A stretch of DNA of 6,725 nucleotides from an uncultured Collinsella sp. (GTDB lineage: Bacteria > Actinomycetota > Coriobacteriia > Coriobacteriales > Coriobacteriaceae): the NCBI GenBank assembly GCA_900547025.1, contig UREZ01000093.1, positions 1 to 6,725 of the forward strand. The letters run 5' to 3'. Numbering within the stretch: position 1 is the first letter of the stretch; every line of letters starts with the position of its first letter. The notes beneath the pieces are model-generated. The model did no database searches and was not told the origin of the DNA. It was given only the letters and a program-made list of their open reading frames with translations. The position numbers and the translations under genes are program-made. Positions 6,095-6,725 of the stretch are shown here, in pieces.

Positions 6095-6725
6095 ATGAGC
6101 GATAGCCAGAACATGTCCGATGAGGTGCGCGCCCGCTTGCGCTCCATTCCTTCCGTCAACGAGCTGCTCGCAGAGTGGCCGGTTGTGAAGGCGGCAGGGG
6201 AGACCTGCGACGCGGTGGCGCATGCCGCCGTCACGGCCGAGCTCGACGAGGAGCGCGCCGCCATTCGCGCCGGTGCTGCCCCGCGCTCTAAGCGCGAACT
6301 AGCCTCGGCCATCGAGTGGCGTGCGCACCGCTCTGCGTTGCCGAGCCTGCGCCCTGCCGTCAACGCTACGGGCGTGGTCATCCACACCAACTTGGGCCGC
6401 GCCCCGCTCGCGGAGTCGGCCGCCAAGGCCGTGGCCGAGGTCGCGCGCGGCTACAGCACGCTCGAGTACAGCGTCGACACCTGTTCGCGTGGGTCGCGTA
6501 AGGAGCACGCTGCGCAGCTGATCCGCTCACTCACCGGTGCTGAGGACGCGCTCGTGGTCAACAACAACGCCGCCGCGGTGCTGCTGGTGCTGGCGTCCCA
6601 TGCCGCAGGCAAGGAGGTCATCGTGAGCCGCGGCGAGCTCGTCGAGATTGGCGGCAGCTTCCGTATTCCCGATGTCATGGCGGCTTCGGGCGCCAAGCTC
6701 GTCGAAGTCGGAGCCACCAACCGCA
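6095..6725 (+). CDS. selA: L-seryl-tRNA(Sec) selenium transferase, N-terminal part (3' truncated)
   Basis: The first 210 codons of selenocysteine synthase, a pyridoxal-phosphate enzyme that converts Ser-tRNA(Sec) to Sec-tRNA(Sec) using selenophosphate. The frame runs open to the right edge with no stop. The N-terminal tRNA-binding region has RLRSIPSVNELL (14-25). The PLP fold then starts with VNATGVVIHTNLGRAPL (89-105), followed by GYSTLEYSVDTCSRGSR, VNNNAAAVLLVL, IVSRGELVEIGGSFRIPDVM and an EVGATNR end, all hallmark SelA stretches. The PLP-binding Lys (near 295 in E. coli, total about 463) lies beyond the window. The ATG has AAAGG at 6084-6088, 6 nt upstream; a second in-frame ATG at 6113 lacks a ribosome site. 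It follows the molybdoenzyme stop by 52 nt. I see no terminator in that gap, so co-transcription is likely; selB and selC would be expected downstream or elsewhere. Confidence 0.96.
   Translation, partial: MSDSQNMSDEVRARLRSIPSVNELLAEWPVVKAAGETCDAVAHAAVTAELDEERAAIRAGAAPRSKRELASAIEWRAHRSALPSLRPAVNATGVVIHTNLGRAPLAESAAKAVAEVARGYSTLEYSVDTCSRGSRKEHAAQLIRSLTGAEDALVVNNNAAAVLLVLASHAAGKEVIVSRGELVEIGGSFRIPDVMAASGAKLVEVGATNR

Noticed and set aside
4636..6426. Long open frame on the minus strand (596 codons) opposite the molybdoenzyme and the start of selA
   Set aside because: Spans two clear genes on the other strand and has no domain signature; an effect of codon bias.

Overview
This window is GC-rich, with strong G/C preference at third codon positions, and all eight genes lie on the + strand. 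The gene content (a group 4 [NiFe] hydrogenase/formate hydrogenlyase block, a formate channel, a molybdopterin oxidoreductase and selA) and the codon style suggest a strictly fermentative, H2-producing gut actinobacterium of the Coriobacteriia, for example Collinsella or a relative. The taxon is an inference from recognition, not a computed placement.

Layout. Positions 1-2923 hold the 3' part of a formate hydrogenlyase (Hyc/Hyf-type) operon: the end of the catalytic large subunit HycE, the two-[4Fe-4S] protein HycF, the small subunit HycG, the maturation protein HycH and the large-subunit protease HycI. These five genes are separated by 1 nt, 2 nt, 0 nt and a 1-nt overlap, so they are almost certainly co-transcribed and translationally linked. 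After 39 nt comes a six-helix formate/nitrite transporter (FocA type) at 2963-3802. A clear intrinsic terminator at 3825-3860 closes the unit. Then comes an orphan 705-residue molybdopterin oxidoreductase of the DMSO reductase family (3925-6042), and after 52 nt the start of selA (6095 to the right edge, truncated), encoding selenocysteine synthase.

How the genes work together. FocA moves formate across the membrane. Formate hydrogenlyase oxidises formate to CO2 and passes electrons through Fe-S subunits such as HycF and HycG to the NiFe site in HycE, releasing H2. HycI trims the HycE C-terminal tail once nickel is in place, and HycH assists assembly. The formate dehydrogenase is not in the window. 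SelA implies that the host makes selenoproteins, and a selenocysteine-containing FdhF is the natural candidate, but none of the genes seen here contains an in-frame UGA.

The least ordinary item is the molybdoenzyme between the terminator and selA. It has an N-terminal [4Fe-4S] site and a probable Cys metal ligand, but lacks the His that follows the Sec/Cys in formate dehydrogenases, lacks a Tat signal from its best start, and has no partner subunit in view. Its substrate cannot be read from this sequence. Other points are lineage-specific extensions on HycF and HycH, a divergent N-terminal motif in HycI, and a perfect 10-bp hairpin inside the molybdoenzyme gene. I did not find a wholly new system, RNA gene, CRISPR array or mobile element.
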